A DNA stretch of 64,000 nt from Photobacterium ganghwense. Its GTDB lineage: Bacteria > Pseudomonadota > Gammaproteobacteria > Enterobacterales > Vibrionaceae. The notes beneath the pieces were generated by a model that did not search any database, was not told the DNA's origin, and saw only the letters and a list, made by a program, of their open reading frames with translations. Where the stretch lies: contig NZ_PYMI01000002.1 of the NCBI RefSeq assembly GCF_003025595.1, forward strand, positions 620,001-684,000. The letters run 5' to 3'. Of the stretch, positions 1 to 9,078 are shown piece after piece (the stretch's first letter is position 1; the number at the start of each line of letters is the position of its first letter). The translations under genes and the position numbers were made by a program.

Positions 1-1
1 C

Positions 2-1291
2 ATCATCCATCAGTCGGGTCACTTGGCCACACTCAATAGCAAGGCGTTAGCCTTGGCAGGTATTGGGCCTGACAGCCAAGATCCTGAAGGGGGAAAAATC
101 CGTCGGGAAGCTGACGGTAAAACACCTAATGGTGTTTTAGAAGAAACGGCTTTCTTTGGCTCATTACTTCCCATGTTTGCCAAGCTGAGTCCGACAGAAA
201 ACGAGGCTATCTTCAAAGCGGGCATGGCGCTGTACGCCAGCTTTGGTTACACCACCGCTCAGGAGGGACGTGCCTCTACTTCTGCCGTTAAAACCATGTA
301 TGAGCTGGCACAAAAAGCCAAGTTGCCAATTGATGTGGCAGCCTATGCCGATATTCAGATAGCCCGTGATGTTATTGTTCCACCCTATTACGCCAGCGAA
401 TACATGAACGGTTTTCGCGTTGCAGGGGCCAAGCTTAATCTCGATGGCTCTCCTCAGGGTAAGACTGCCTGGCTGACCGAGCCGTATCTGGTTCCGCCAG
501 AAGGACAAGAGGCGGGTTACAAAGGCTATTCCAGTATGAGTGATGAACAGGCCGGAAAATACATCGAACTCGCTCAAAGTAAGGGGTGGCAGTTGCTTAC
601 TCATGTCAACGGTGATGCGGCGATTGACCAGTTGATCAAAGGAGTCGAAGCCAGTGAAGAAAAACATGGCAAGCCGGACCGTGGTTTTGTGGCTATCCAT
701 GCTCAGACTGCCCGAAAAGATCAGGTGGGGGCGTTTAAACGCCTGGGTATTTTCCCGGCATTTTTCCCGATGCATACCTTTTACTGGGGAGACTGGCACA
801 GTGATTCCGTGCTGGGTAAAGAGCGGGCGCAGAACATTTCTCCGACCGGGTGGGCGCGTGAATTAGGCATGATCTTTACCTCTCACCACGATTCTCCGGT
901 GGCGTTACCTGACTCAATGCGAGTTTATTATGCTACGGTCAACCGTGTGAGCCGGACAGGTCGCCTTATCGGGCCGGATCAGCGGGTGTCATCGCTTGAA
1001 GGGCTGAAATCACAAACTCTGTGGGCGGCGACTCAATACAAGGAAGAGCAAAACAAAGGTTCACTTGAGGTCGGTAAATTGGCGGATCTGGTTGTTCTTT
1101 CTGCCAATCCGCTGAAAGTGGAACCTGAAAAACTGGCCGATATCCGTGTTGAAGAGACCATCAAAGAAGGGGTCACCGTCTATCGCAGCGATGAGCAAGC
1201 CAATAACGGAGGATGTATAGAATCCGCGCGGTGCAGTGCTGTTGCCACTACCGCGATGGTTGAATCTGGTTTGATGCATCATGCGCATTAG
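2..1291 (+). CDS. Amidohydrolase family 3 (YtcJ-like), 5' truncated by window edge
   Basis: C-terminal 429 codons of a metal-dependent amidohydrolase of the YtcJ/amidohydrolase-3 type, which hydrolyses amide or related bonds; the substrate cannot be told. The frame is open from base 2 and reads HQSGH...LNSKALALAGI, the family's conserved stretch, so the TTG at 23 is internal and the true start lies to the left of the window. Other visible family blocks are GSPQGKTAWLT, THVNGDAAIDQ, FVAIHAQ and SHHDSPVALPD (metal and active-site loop), then the C-terminal ADLVVLSANPL strand of the composite beta-domain. The product ends in a short Cys-containing tail (GGCIESARCSAV). A strong terminator follows. 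N-terminal signal and first metal ligands are not visible. Confidence 0.88.
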   Translation: MIHQSGHLATLNSKALALAGIGPDSQDPEGGKIRREADGKTPNGVLEETAFFGSLLPMFAKLSPTENEAIFKAGMALYASFGYTTAQEGRASTSAVKTMYELAQKAKLPIDVAAYADIQIARDVIVPPYYASEYMNGFRVAGAKLNLDGSPQGKTAWLTEPYLVPPEGQEAGYKGYSSMSDEQAGKYIELAQSKGWQLLTHVNGDAAIDQLIKGVEASEEKHGKPDRGFVAIHAQTARKDQVGAFKRLGIFPAFFPMHTFYWGDWHSDSVLGKERAQNISPTGWARELGMIFTSHHDSPVALPDSMRVYYATVNRVSRTGRLIGPDQRVSSLEGLKSQTLWAATQYKEEQNKGSLEVGKLADLVVLSANPLKVEPEKLADIRVEETIKEGVTVYRSDEQANNGGCIESARCSAVATTAMVESGLMHHAH

Positions 1292-1330
1292 GTCGATGGT
1301 CTAAAGGCTTTGGTTAACAATACCTATCCT

Positions 1331-1359
1331 CAAGGGCAAGCTATTGCCCTTGTTTTTTT
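1331..1359 (+). terminator. Rho-independent terminator after amidohydrolase
   Basis: Perfect 9-bp stem CAAGGGCAA / TTGCCCTTG with a GCTA loop, followed by a run of seven T. It lies 40 bases after the amidohydrolase stop codon. Confidence 0.9.
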
Positions 1360-1839
1360 CGGTTTTGCTTTTTGTTTTTTTGGGAGGGGGTAATTTGGAT
1401 ATTCTGTGAAAGCCGCTTATTGGATAATGGAATGAGTTATGAAAATAATATTTAGATGACTCATTTGCGAGTTATTTTCCCATTCATGCCGTGGTATTCG
1501 AGCATCGTCTTTCTGTAAATTTCGGCAGCCCTGTTGATATAACAAGACGAAAATTTAACGCTTTATTAGCCTTTCAAATCATAAAGTAAGCGTAATGGTT
1601 TCGATTTTTCCCTAACATTTTTTAGGGGAAGTGCTTGTTGATAAATATTTAATTATTAAGGCTTAATTTATTTTAAACCTGATGATGTTTGCGCCCGGCC
1701 TGATTTCAAAGCTGGTTGTTTAAATGATTGTGGATTGGATGCCGGTGATCGTTGTCCTTAGAAAAACTTTTGCTGGCTGCAATAAAAACGTAAAAAAAGA
1801 TTGGTTAACTAGCGCCGCATTTATACATTAGGAACCAAG
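1360..1839. other. Non-coding region upstream of phoA
   Basis: About 480 bases of AT-rich DNA between the amidohydrolase terminator and the alkaline phosphatase start. I see no convincing ORF and no Pho box that I would defend. A ribosome binding site (AGGAACC) lies just before the ATG at 1840. Confidence 0.5.
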
Positions 1840-3417
1840 ATGAAACACTTAGTTAAACCTCTCGCTTTCGCTGTAGCCACTTCTACTATTTCCTTTTCAG
1901 CACTGTCGGCAGAGATAAAAAACGTTATCTTGATGATCGGTGATGGCATGGGCCCGCAGCAAGTTGGTCTGCTGGAAGCCTACGCAAAGAATGCTCCGCA
2001 TTCAATCTACAAAGGCGACACTACCGCACTGTATAAACTCGCTCAGGATGGCGTGATCGGCTCATCCATGACGAACCCGGAAGAGTCGATTGTTGTCGAT
2101 TCAGCCTGTTCAGCAACCATGCTGGCTACGGGCTTACCTACGGCTTCTGAAGTGATTGGCATTAACTCGAACGGCGATCATGTTGAAACCGTTCTTGAAA
2201 AAGCCAAACGTGTCGGCAAAGCCACTGGTCTGGTTTCCGATACCCGTTTGACCCACGCGACACCTGCGGCGTTTGCCGCACACCAGCCGCACCGTTCACT
2301 GGAAAACGACATTGCATCGGACATGCTGACTACGGGCGCGGATGTCATGTTGTCAGGTGGTCTTCGTCACTGGATTCCACAATCAACCAACGAGAAAGGC
2401 GACACTTATAAAGCGCTTGCAACACTGACTCACGGTGATGTGAAGCTGACGTCGAAGCGTAAGGATGAGCGCAATCTGCTGACTGAAGCAAAAAATGATG
2501 GCTATAGTCTGGCATTCAACAAAGAGATGCTGGAACAGGCACAAGGTAATAAGTTACTGGGGCTGTTCTCTGATTCAGGCATGAATGACGGTATTGCCTA
2601 CAGCAATACGAAAAATGACCCGGAACGTACTCAACCATCACTGAAAGAGATGACTGAGAAGGCTATTAACGTACTTTCAAAAGACGAAGATGGTTTCTTC
2701 CTGATGGTTGAAGGTGGTCAGATTGATTGGGCTGGTCACAGCAACGATGCAGGCACAATGCTGCATGAAATGCTTAAGTTCGATGAAGCTGTAAATGCCG
2801 TTTATAACTGGGCGAAAGATCGTGACGACACGCTAATCATCGTTACGGCTGACCATGAAACCGGTTCCTTCGGCTTCAGCTATTCATCGGCTGATCTGCC
2901 AAAACCGGAAAAACGTTCAGGTGAAGCGTTTCAGAAGCAGAATTATGAGCCTAACTTCAACTTCGGTAAGTTTGATATTTTAGATGGTCTTTACAACCAG
3001 AAGCTCAGTTATGCTGCGATGTTCGGCGAATTCGATAAGCTGGATAAAAAACAGCAAACGCCTGAAAAACTCGCTGAAATCGTAAATGCCAACAGCGATT
3101 TTCCAATCACAGTGGCTCAGGCTGCTGACGTTTTGAAGATGAAAAAGAATCCTTACCATGCAGATAACCACAGTTACCTGTCTGCTGAGGACGTACCAGC
3201 CATCAATGATTTTGATGCTTTCTTCCCGTACAACGATCGCGGCAACGTACTGGCGCGCCAGCATGCAACCGGTCAGAACACAGTTTGGGGAACGGGCACC
3301 CACACGCATACTCCTGTCAATGTCTTTGCCTGGGGACCGTTGAAAGAGATTGTGCCGGTTTCAAAAATTATGCACCACTCAGAATTGGGTGAATACATCA
3401 AGGGCATGGTGAAATAA
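1840..3417 (+). CDS. phoA: Secreted alkaline phosphatase, Vibrio (VAP) type
   Basis: Periplasmic or secreted phosphomonoesterase of 525 residues that releases phosphate from organic esters. A signal peptide covers residues 1-24 (cleavage after ALSA). The metal ligand aspartate is in MIGDGMG (D35), and the nucleophile is serine 88 in VVDSACSAT. Further ligands are in GGQIDWAGHSND, VTADHETGSFG and the C-terminal GTHTHTPVNVFAWGP. Length and the long insert with DLPKPEKRSGEAF and NFNFGKFDILDGLYNQK match the large-loop marine Vibrio enzyme rather than the shorter E. coli PhoA. It stands alone, with its own terminator. Phosphate control is expected from the family, but I could not identify a Pho box. 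Confidence 0.95.
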   Translation: MKHLVKPLAFAVATSTISFSALSAEIKNVILMIGDGMGPQQVGLLEAYAKNAPHSIYKGDTTALYKLAQDGVIGSSMTNPEESIVVDSACSATMLATGLPTASEVIGINSNGDHVETVLEKAKRVGKATGLVSDTRLTHATPAAFAAHQPHRSLENDIASDMLTTGADVMLSGGLRHWIPQSTNEKGDTYKALATLTHGDVKLTSKRKDERNLLTEAKNDGYSLAFNKEMLEQAQGNKLLGLFSDSGMNDGIAYSNTKNDPERTQPSLKEMTEKAINVLSKDEDGFFLMVEGGQIDWAGHSNDAGTMLHEMLKFDEAVNAVYNWAKDRDDTLIIVTADHETGSFGFSYSSADLPKPEKRSGEAFQKQNYEPNFNFGKFDILDGLYNQKLSYAAMFGEFDKLDKKQQTPEKLAEIVNANSDFPITVAQAADVLKMKKNPYHADNHSYLSAEDVPAINDFDAFFPYNDRGNVLARQHATGQNTVWGTGTHTHTPVNVFAWGPLKEIVPVSKIMHHSELGEYIKGMVK

Positions 3418-3463
3418 GCGTTTGTCGTTTGTTTGTCACTTGTTTGCCACTTAGGCGAGCTTT

Positions 3464-3503
3464 GAATTAAGCCTGATGATGTAGAATTTAGCCTGATGAT
3501 GTA
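3464..3503. repeat. Tandem 20-bp direct repeat
   Basis: Two adjacent 20-base copies of GAATTAAGCCTGATGATGTA (one mismatch between them) in the 3' region of phoA, just before the terminator. Confidence 0.8.
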
Positions 3504-3518
3504 ATCGTGGCTAAGACT

Positions 3519-3550
3519 AACAGCCCTGAGCGTTTGCTCAGGGCTGTTTT
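3519..3550 (+). terminator. Rho-independent terminator after phoA
   Basis: Perfect 13-bp stem AACAGCCCTGAGC / GCTCAGGGCTGTT with a GTTT loop, followed by T residues. Confidence 0.9.
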
Positions 3551-3643
3551 GTTTGTGGCAAGTGCATGAGTTTTTCAGTGTGTATTCTTTTTCCTTTGTC
3601 TTTGTCTCTTCTGTTTACCCAGCAGCCAACACTAATCTGTTGC

Positions 3644-4486
3644 TCACGTTAACTCTCTGATAAGCCTTTCAATGCTGTTGACCACTTGCTTTACCTTGTC
3701 ATCGTTAAGCGCCTGACCGTGTGGTTCAGTAAATCGTTCTAGATCATTATCAAAGTACAAGCCATGCGCATGGGCAAACTCTTCAGACAGGGTTGCTCGA
3801 ACCAGAATATCAGCGCCGAGTCTGAGATCGCCGCCTGCGATGCCAAAGGCTGATTTGACCATCTTGCTGCCCAGTAATGATTTAGGGTTAACGGACACAA
3901 TCACGGGCCCTTCCGGTTTGTATTTCTGTCCCAGATAGCGAGACCACATTGTCAGGGCCAGCTTGCTCTGCGCATAAGCATCGCTGTCACTCAATGCGCC
4001 AGTTTTGTTGGATGACTCTGTCTTAGTTAGACCAGCCCGGCCATCCAGTGCCTCGATGTTGACTGGCGCCTGAGCCGCAGACGAAAGATTTATCACTCGG
4101 CCTGTCTTGGGCAGCAGAGGCAGTAATGCAGTAGTAAGCAGATACGGCGCAATGGTATTTACAACAAAGCGAATGTCCAAACCATCCGGAGTGATCGTCT
4201 GAGGCGCATTGAATACCCCAGCGTTGTTTATCAGTACATCTATTTTGCTAAAGCGCTGTGCGATTTCCTCAATCATCGCGGTCACGGTTTTCAGATCAGA
4301 AAGGTCTGCTATGACCGATTCTGCTTTGCCTTCCCCTGCTATGTTGTTCAACTGATTAATCACAGCCGCAACTTTTGAAGGGTTGCGCCCATGAGCGATG
4401 ACATGGTGACCGAGTGCTATCAGCATTTTTGCAGTCTCAAAACCAATGCCATCCGTCGCGCCAGTAATCAAAATAACGTTTTGCAT
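3644..4486 (-). CDS. Short-chain dehydrogenase/reductase
   Basis: Classical SDR oxidoreductase of 280 residues using NAD(P); substrate unknown. The cofactor motif TGATDGIG is at residues 8-15, NNAG at 87-90, the catalytic serine at about 135 and YAQSK at 171-175. An arginine after the glycine motif (HGRNPSK) suggests NADPH preference. The sequence is close to retinol-dehydrogenase-like SDRs. It lies directly downstream of the DUF1330 gene on the same strand (39 bases), so the two are probably cotranscribed; the gap holds the GGTTAAC repeat array. Confidence 0.9.
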   Translation of the reverse strand: MQNVILITGATDGIGFETAKMLIALGHHVIAHGRNPSKVAAVINQLNNIAGEGKAESVIADLSDLKTVTAMIEEIAQRFSKIDVLINNAGVFNAPQTITPDGLDIRFVVNTIAPYLLTTALLPLLPKTGRVINLSSAAQAPVNIEALDGRAGLTKTESSNKTGALSDSDAYAQSKLALTMWSRYLGQKYKPEGPVIVSVNPKSLLGSKMVKSAFGIAGGDLRLGADILVRATLSEEFAHAHGLYFDNDLERFTEPHGQALNDDKVKQVVNSIERLIRELT

Positions 4487-4509
4487 AACAGAAATTCCTT
4501 ATCGATTCT

Positions 4510-4544
4510 GGTTAACGGTTAACGGTTAACGGTTAACGGTTAAC
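4510..4544. repeat. Heptamer tandem repeat GGTTAAC x5 across a stop codon
   Basis: Five perfect copies of GGTTAAC. On the minus strand the array supplies the last codons and the TAA stop of the DUF1330 gene (…V-N-R-stop) and then continues into the gap before the SDR gene. Because the stop lies within the first two units read, copy-number change would alter only the spacing to the next gene. Confidence 0.95.
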
Positions 4545-4852
4545 AGATAGCCCAGATCGTCTTTACCTTCAATCAAAGCGTGATGGCTGACAGAGCCCGC
4601 AGTCCGTGCTTTCAAATGGGGGGTATATTCCGGGTCATTCATAAAGTCTATCGCTGCCTTATGGGAAGGCCACTCGATAATAATACGCACTGCAGGAGAT
4701 TTAGTGTCGCCCTCAAGACGTTCATAACTGTTGGTACGAGCTAAGTATTTCCCGCCATATTTTGCAACTAGTCGGCTGGCAGGGCCAATGTATTCTGGAA
4801 TCCAGTCCTGCACTGTCGGGGTGACCTCTAGCCCGGAATAATAGGTAGACAT
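4526..4852 (-). CDS. DUF1330 family protein
   Basis: Small 108-residue protein with the ferredoxin-like alpha/beta-barrel fold of the DUF1330 family; biochemical role unsettled. Recognisable family features are the central YLART...E-R-L-EG block, the IIIEWPS strand and the DPEYTPHLKAR helix. It precedes the SDR gene on the same strand and is followed by it after 39 bases. The last residues (VNR) come from the GGTTAAC repeat. It is predicted to be cytoplasmic, with no signal or membrane segment. Confidence 0.85.
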   Translation of the reverse strand: MSTYYSGLEVTPTVQDWIPEYIGPASRLVAKYGGKYLARTNSYERLEGDTKSPAVRIIIEWPSHKAAIDFMNDPEYTPHLKARTAGSVSHHALIEGKDDLGYLLTVNR

Positions 4853-5087
4853 AGTTGCTCTCCCTATTGTTGAGGCTGTTAGATAACGTAACTACAGTCT
4901 ACTTCATGGCTGAGAAATGATAATGAGGCCCATGCTGGAATGAGTTTTTAGATCTTGTTGATAATACTCATACGAATTAGAGAGAACGTAGCATTGGGTT
5001 AGTGAGTTTACGTTATTAAGCTGGTGCAGGTGCTTGGTTACTTTGACATCGCTACGTTGGCACATTTTTATAGTCTGGACCGCGACA

Positions 5088-6008
5088 TTAACGCGGTAAC
5101 TTCTCACACCGTATCCACTGATTTTGACACTTCTCTGCCAGAAACTCCCTTAATATCCGTAACTCGGGGGTGAGCTGCCGCCTGTCCGGGCATACCAGAT
5201 ACAAAGGGGCCGGCTCGCCATGCCAGTCAGTCAGCAGACGAATCAATTTTCCGGCCAATAACTCTTCGCTGACATCCAGCAGAGATTTATAACCAATGCC
5301 TTTCCCGGCAACAACCCAGCGCTTTACGACATCCCCATCATTTGCTTTACGGTTTCCGCTAACTTTGACTTCTGTCCAGTCTTGCCCCTGAAAAAAACGC
5401 CAGCGCGAATGGTTAGCACTGAATAACATGAAGCTAAGGCAATTCAGGGCTTCCAGATCGGTAGGGTGGCGGATATCTCTGCTGGTTTGCAGGAAATGAG
5501 GTGACGCACAAACGACGCGTTGGTTTTCCTGACAAATCGGCAGAGCCACCATGGTGGAATCACCAGGAATACCATAACGGATTGCGGCGTCTACCGGTTC
5601 GGTATACATGTTGGTGAGTGAGTCTGACAGCACGACGGAAATGCTGATCTGAGGATGCTGATCCATAAATTCGTCGATCCAGGGAAGGATCAGATTGCGT
5701 CCAATGTCGGATGGCATCGACAGCTTGATGTCACCTTGCAGCACATCTTCTTTTTGGTTCAGTAATTGAATGCCTTCTTCAATGGCGTCGACCGCGATCT
5801 GACATTTTTCCCGGAATCGCTCACCTTCAGCGGTAATTCGTAAGTTACGTGTCGAGCGCACAAACAGCATGGTATCGAGCTGGGTTTCTAAGCGTTTAAT
5901 GGTGGCGCTGACAGCGGCTGGCGTCAGATCCAATACATTGGCGGCTTTAGAAAAACTGCCTTGCTTGGCTGTCTCCAGAAACACGTAAAAATCTTGCATG
6001 GTTTTCAT
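5088..6008 (-). CDS. LysR-family transcriptional regulator
   Basis: 306-residue DNA-binding regulator. The N-terminal winged helix-turn-helix (residues 1-65: MQDFYVFLETAKQGSFSKAANVLDLTPAAVSATIKRLE) is followed by a LysR substrate-binding domain with the usual PSDIGR strand. Two methionines (1 and 4) could start translation; I keep the first. It is co-oriented with the oxidoreductase genes on both sides and could regulate them, but this is inferred from position only. It is closest to the group with long C-terminal CPDRRQLTPELR tails (AaeR/YhjC-like). Confidence 0.92.
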   Translation of the reverse strand: MKTMQDFYVFLETAKQGSFSKAANVLDLTPAAVSATIKRLETQLDTMLFVRSTRNLRITAEGERFREKCQIAVDAIEEGIQLLNQKEDVLQGDIKLSMPSDIGRNLILPWIDEFMDQHPQISISVVLSDSLTNMYTEPVDAAIRYGIPGDSTMVALPICQENQRVVCASPHFLQTSRDIRHPTDLEALNCLSFMLFSANHSRWRFFQGQDWTEVKVSGNRKANDGDVVKRWVVAGKGIGYKSLLDVSEELLAGKLIRLLTDWHGEPAPLYLVCPDRRQLTPELRILREFLAEKCQNQWIRCEKLPR

Positions 6009-6056
6009 TGGCAGTTACAGCAGCTGTTCGTGATGATTTTGACGTAAGGGTAGCAT

Positions 6057-6347
6057 TTAGCCGATAAAACGTAAGTAGCTGAGTGTTGATTGTTTCACGA
6101 GATTATTTCGGGTGATAAGCTGCCGAAACGCTTCAAGGTGAGGGCTTTTCTGATGAGCATCAAGAGATGCTTGTGAGCACCAAACCTCTTGCATCAAAAA
6201 CCGATCCGGTGCCTGAGTGTCCTGGTAGAGCTCGTACTGGCAGCAGCCCTCTTCTTGTCGTGTCGGCTCGAGCAGGTTTTGAAGGGCTATCTGCAAAGCG
6301 TCTCGTTTATCCGGGTTGGCAATAATTTCTGCGTGTAAATTGATCAT
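6057..6347 (-). CDS. Antibiotic biosynthesis monooxygenase (ABM) domain protein
   Basis: 96-residue single-domain ABM protein (YgiN/HmoB-like fold), an oxidase or quinone-handling type enzyme without a bound cofactor motif. Diagnostic stretches are LLEPTRQEEGCCQYELYQD, FLMQEVWCSQASLDAHQKSPHLEAF. I place the start at the methionine at 6347, with AAGG about eight bases upstream; a longer 130-residue version begins at 6449 but its N-terminus is unlike the family. It lies between the LysR gene and the alcohol dehydrogenase-like gene, all on the minus strand, fitting a quinone or aldehyde stress group. Confidence 0.82.
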   Translation of the reverse strand: MINLHAEIIANPDKRDALQIALQNLLEPTRQEEGCCQYELYQDTQAPDRFLMQEVWCSQASLDAHQKSPHLEAFRQLITRNNLVKQSTLSYLRFIG

Positions 6348-6524
6348 GGTAGTGGCCTTTTTGTTATTGGCGTTCATTCTGGTGCTCGTCTTTTTGAATG
6401 GAAAGTGGCTGTGCTTATCCGAGTGTTTATTACTCACGCTGTTGTACATGCATGTGTTCCGTACTCACACCCGCCACTTTCCTGTCCTGTCCTGGTTTTG
6501 GTGTTTAATGTTTATGAATAAGCA

Positions 6525-7610
6525 TTAAAAGCCTTCAAGAACAATTTTTCCTTTGGCCGTTTGAGATTCGATCAGCTGGTGGGCTTTGCGAAGGTTATCT
6601 GCATTAATCGCCCCCAAGTTGTTACCCAGCGTGGTTTTCAGTTCACCGTTGTCGATAAGGCGAGCGACTTCGCCCAGTAGTTGATGCTGCTTAATCATAT
6701 CGTGAGTTTGGAACAGCGAGCGGGTAAACATCAGCTCCCAGTGCAGTGATAGGCTTTTTAGTTTCAGCGGCATCGCATCCAGATTTTTGGGGTCATCAAT
6801 CAGCCCGAATTTGCCCTGAGGCTTGAGCGATTTGATGATTTCCGAATAGTGTTCATCGGTATTGTTCAGGATAACCACGTAATCAACGTTATCAAAGCCG
6901 ATGGTTTGCAGTTCTTCGCTCAGCGGGTTGCGGTGATTAATAACATGGTGCGCACCAAGCTGTTCCAGCCACGCGGTGGTTTCAGGGCGGGAAGCCGTAC
7001 CAATAACAGTCAGATCTGTCAGCTGACGAGCCAGTTGCACCATGATGGAGCCGACACCGCCGGCAGCGCCGATGATCAGAATCGCGGGCTTGTTACCTTC
7101 GATGTGTTCTGAACGTTGCACTTCCAGGCGATCAAACAACATTTCCCAGGCGGTAATTGTCGTCAGCGGTAATGCCGCAGCTTCAGCATCGCTAAGGCTA
7201 ACCGGAGCCAGACTGGTGATACGCTCATCAACCAGCTGGTACTGAGCATTACTGCCGGAGCGAGATAAATCACCGGCATACCAGACACGATCACCGACTG
7301 AAAATAGGCTGACCTCATCGCCTACGGCTTTGACAGTGCCAACTGCATCCCAACCCAGCACTTTCCATTCGCCGTCTTGAGCGGACTGATGCTGGCGTAT
7401 TTTTGTATCAACCGGGTTGACCGAAATCGCTTTCACTTCCACCAAAATATCGTGGCCGATAGCCGTTGGCATCGGCAGAGTGATGCCCTGAAGTGACCCC
7501 GCAGGATCTGAGACTTGATTGTTTGCTAAAACATCTGGCAGTGCGTGGGCGTGTTGGTAACCAATGGCTTTCATGGTGCTTTTCTCGTTTGCAGGTGATG
7601 GTACAGACAT
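6525..7610 (-). CDS. Zinc-binding-type alcohol dehydrogenase / quinone oxidoreductase family
   Basis: 361-residue MDR-superfamily NADPH oxidoreductase. It has the GroES-like N-terminal domain (SVNPVDTKIR, LGWDAVGTVKAVG, GDRVWYAG) and the Rossmann domain with GAAGGVGS near residue 185. The zinc ligands of true alcohol dehydrogenases are absent, so quinone or enone reduction is more likely. Two starts are possible: the one used (GAGAG-like site upstream) and methionine 13 (MKAIGYQ), which is where family members usually begin. Its neighbours are the ABM protein and the LysR regulator. Confidence 0.88.
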   Translation of the reverse strand: MSVPSPANEKSTMKAIGYQHAHALPDVLANNQVSDPAGSLQGITLPMPTAIGHDILVEVKAISVNPVDTKIRQHQSAQDGEWKVLGWDAVGTVKAVGDEVSLFSVGDRVWYAGDLSRSGSNAQYQLVDERITSLAPVSLSDAEAAALPLTTITAWEMLFDRLEVQRSEHIEGNKPAILIIGAAGGVGSIMVQLARQLTDLTVIGTASRPETTAWLEQLGAHHVINHRNPLSEELQTIGFDNVDYVVILNNTDEHYSEIIKSLKPQGKFGLIDDPKNLDAMPLKLKSLSLHWELMFTRSLFQTHDMIKQHQLLGEVARLIDNGELKTTLGNNLGAINADNLRKAHQLIESQTAKGKIVLEGF

Positions 7611-7971
7611 GGCTAATTCTCTCTAAAGCTGGTGTTAATAGTGTGGACAGAAAGAAGTGTAACCATCTGGTGATTTTGATAAATACGGCAAAGCAAACAA
7701 GACTTTCAACGAAAAATTGAAAATCATGGAATGGCTTTCAGCTGAGGTAAAGTATCAAGGCGAATTTAGCGTGACTTTGCTGTTTGCAAATAGGCGATCT
7801 GGCTTATTGTTACTGTTGTTAATAGCCTCTGGTTTTGTTGCTTTGTGGAAGATGCACGATGTTTTTTACAATGAATATGCATCTTGTGGTCTATGTTCAA
7901 CTATAACTATTACAGAAACTTAGCTTTAAGAGTGGGTGACACTTTTATCGCGGCAATCAATGGAGTTGAAT
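7611..7971. other. Divergent intergenic region before the pilus operon
   Basis: About 360 bases between the minus-strand oxidoreductase and the first pilin. It should carry both promoters. A 68-codon frame (7717-7923) has a hydrophobic stretch but only a TTG start and no clear ribosome site, so I do not call it. No operator recognised. Confidence 0.5.
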
Positions 7972-8526
7972 ATGGCCAAACCTTATCGTTTCACTGTTTT
8001 AACCGTGGCTTTGTTATGCTTGTCCTCTAATAGTTTCTCTGCGAGTGTCAGCGGTACCATTAATGTCAATATATCACTGGAAGCCGGGTGTGTTATTAAT
8101 GGAAACAACACACTGGACGGTGACTCAGCTATTGACTTTGGTACGCTCGATTTTGGTAGTGTACCTACTGTTTTTGTCCAGCAAGATTCTGCCGTAACTG
8201 GTGGGGCCGCTAATGGAATCGCGGTGGTGTGTAGCAGTGGTGTTACGCCATCATTTGCAATTGCAAGCGGGAACAATGATGGCAGTATTGTTGGTGGTGT
8301 TGGAAATGGAAATCATACAATGAGTGATAGCTCTGGTAATTACGTTGATTACGCTATTTTTAGCGATCCCGCTCGAAGTAACAGAATCGAAAACAATACC
8401 TCAATTCTAATGGCAGAGTTTACGGATACAACACCACAAACCATTGAATTATATGGGCGTGCATATGGAACCAGCAATGTTGCCGGCAGTTATTCTGATA
8501 CATTGAATGTGACGTTAAGCTGGTAG
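7972..8526 (+). CDS. Spore coat protein U-domain pilin subunit (CsuA/B-like)
   Basis: 184-residue secreted pilin of archaic chaperone-usher (Csu-type) fimbriae. The signal peptide covers about residues 1-24 (MAKPYRF...SNSFSA). The mature part has the SCPU pattern: a first Cys in LEAGCVING, DFGTLDFG, a second Cys in VVCSSG, and a C-terminal beta-strand ending YSDTLNVTLSW. Start chosen at 7972 because GGAG lies six bases upstream; GTG at 7936 would add twelve residues ahead of the signal peptide. First gene of a five-gene operon. Confidence 0.9.
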   Translation: MAKPYRFTVLTVALLCLSSNSFSASVSGTINVNISLEAGCVINGNNTLDGDSAIDFGTLDFGSVPTVFVQQDSAVTGGAANGIAVVCSSGVTPSFAIASGNNDGSIVGGVGNGNHTMSDSSGNYVDYAIFSDPARSNRIENNTSILMAEFTDTTPQTIELYGRAYGTSNVAGSYSDTLNVTLSW

Positions 8527-8529
8527 GCT

Positions 8530-9057
8530 GTGAAAATTAGTCATGCCGTATCCATCATTGCACTGTTTGTTTTTTCTGCACCAATGGTTACTGCCTCCTC
8601 GGATTCATTTAAGGTAACAGCAACCATTGATACCGGGTGTCTGGTGAATGGTTCAGTTAGTGGCTCGTCAACGACAGTCGGGCAAATGGGGGCGCTTGAT
8701 TTTGGAAGAGTGGCAACTCTCTCTGCGACACAACTAGAGAGCACGGTGACCTACAATTCGTCTCTCATGTTAAGTTGTACTCCGGGAGTGGCAATGAATG
8801 TCGCATTGAATGGGGGCTTGTATCAAGAAGATGGGTTGCGGCAAATGAAGCATGTCAGCGAAGATGCCAAGGTGACCTATTTATTGTTTCAGGACTTAGC
8901 CAGAACAACAATTTTTGATATTGACGTTCTTTATCCGGTGAATACCACTGATTCACCAAATGATATTCAGGTTCCCATCTGGGGGCTGGCTACAATAACC
9001 GGTAATGAAACCACCGGCTTTTATTCGGATACTTTCACACTCACTTTAGAGTGGTAA
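8530..9057 (+). CDS. Spore coat protein U-domain pilin subunit, second copy
   Basis: 175-residue second Csu-type subunit, starting at GTG only three bases after the previous stop, so translation is probably coupled. The signal peptide ends around residue 22 (PMVTA-S). Cys pair in DTGCLVNG and LSCTPG, GALDFGRVATL, and the final strand YSDTFTLTLEW closely parallel the first pilin, but the middle differs. It may be a minor subunit or adaptor between the rod and tip. Confidence 0.88.
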   Translation: MKISHAVSIIALFVFSAPMVTASSDSFKVTATIDTGCLVNGSVSGSSTTVGQMGALDFGRVATLSATQLESTVTYNSSLMLSCTPGVAMNVALNGGLYQEDGLRQMKHVSEDAKVTYLLFQDLARTTIFDIDVLYPVNTTDSPNDIQVPIWGLATITGNETTGFYSDTFTLTLEW

Positions 9058-9078
9058 TGCATCAAAAGGAGAGTTTCG

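Noticed and set aside
164-799. 211-codon minus-strand frame
   Set aside because: Shadow of the amidohydrolase gene; no family likeness.
1500-1839. Pho box upstream of the alkaline phosphatase
   Set aside because: A few CTG-containing stretches, none with two properly spaced half-sites.
4904-5107. 68-codon minus-strand frame between the DUF1330 and LysR genes
   Set aside because: No domain, no ribosome site, odd composition, and overlap of the LysR gene end.
7717-7923. Possible small membrane protein before the pilus operon
   Set aside because: Only a TTG start, no ribosome site; probably non-coding promoter DNA.
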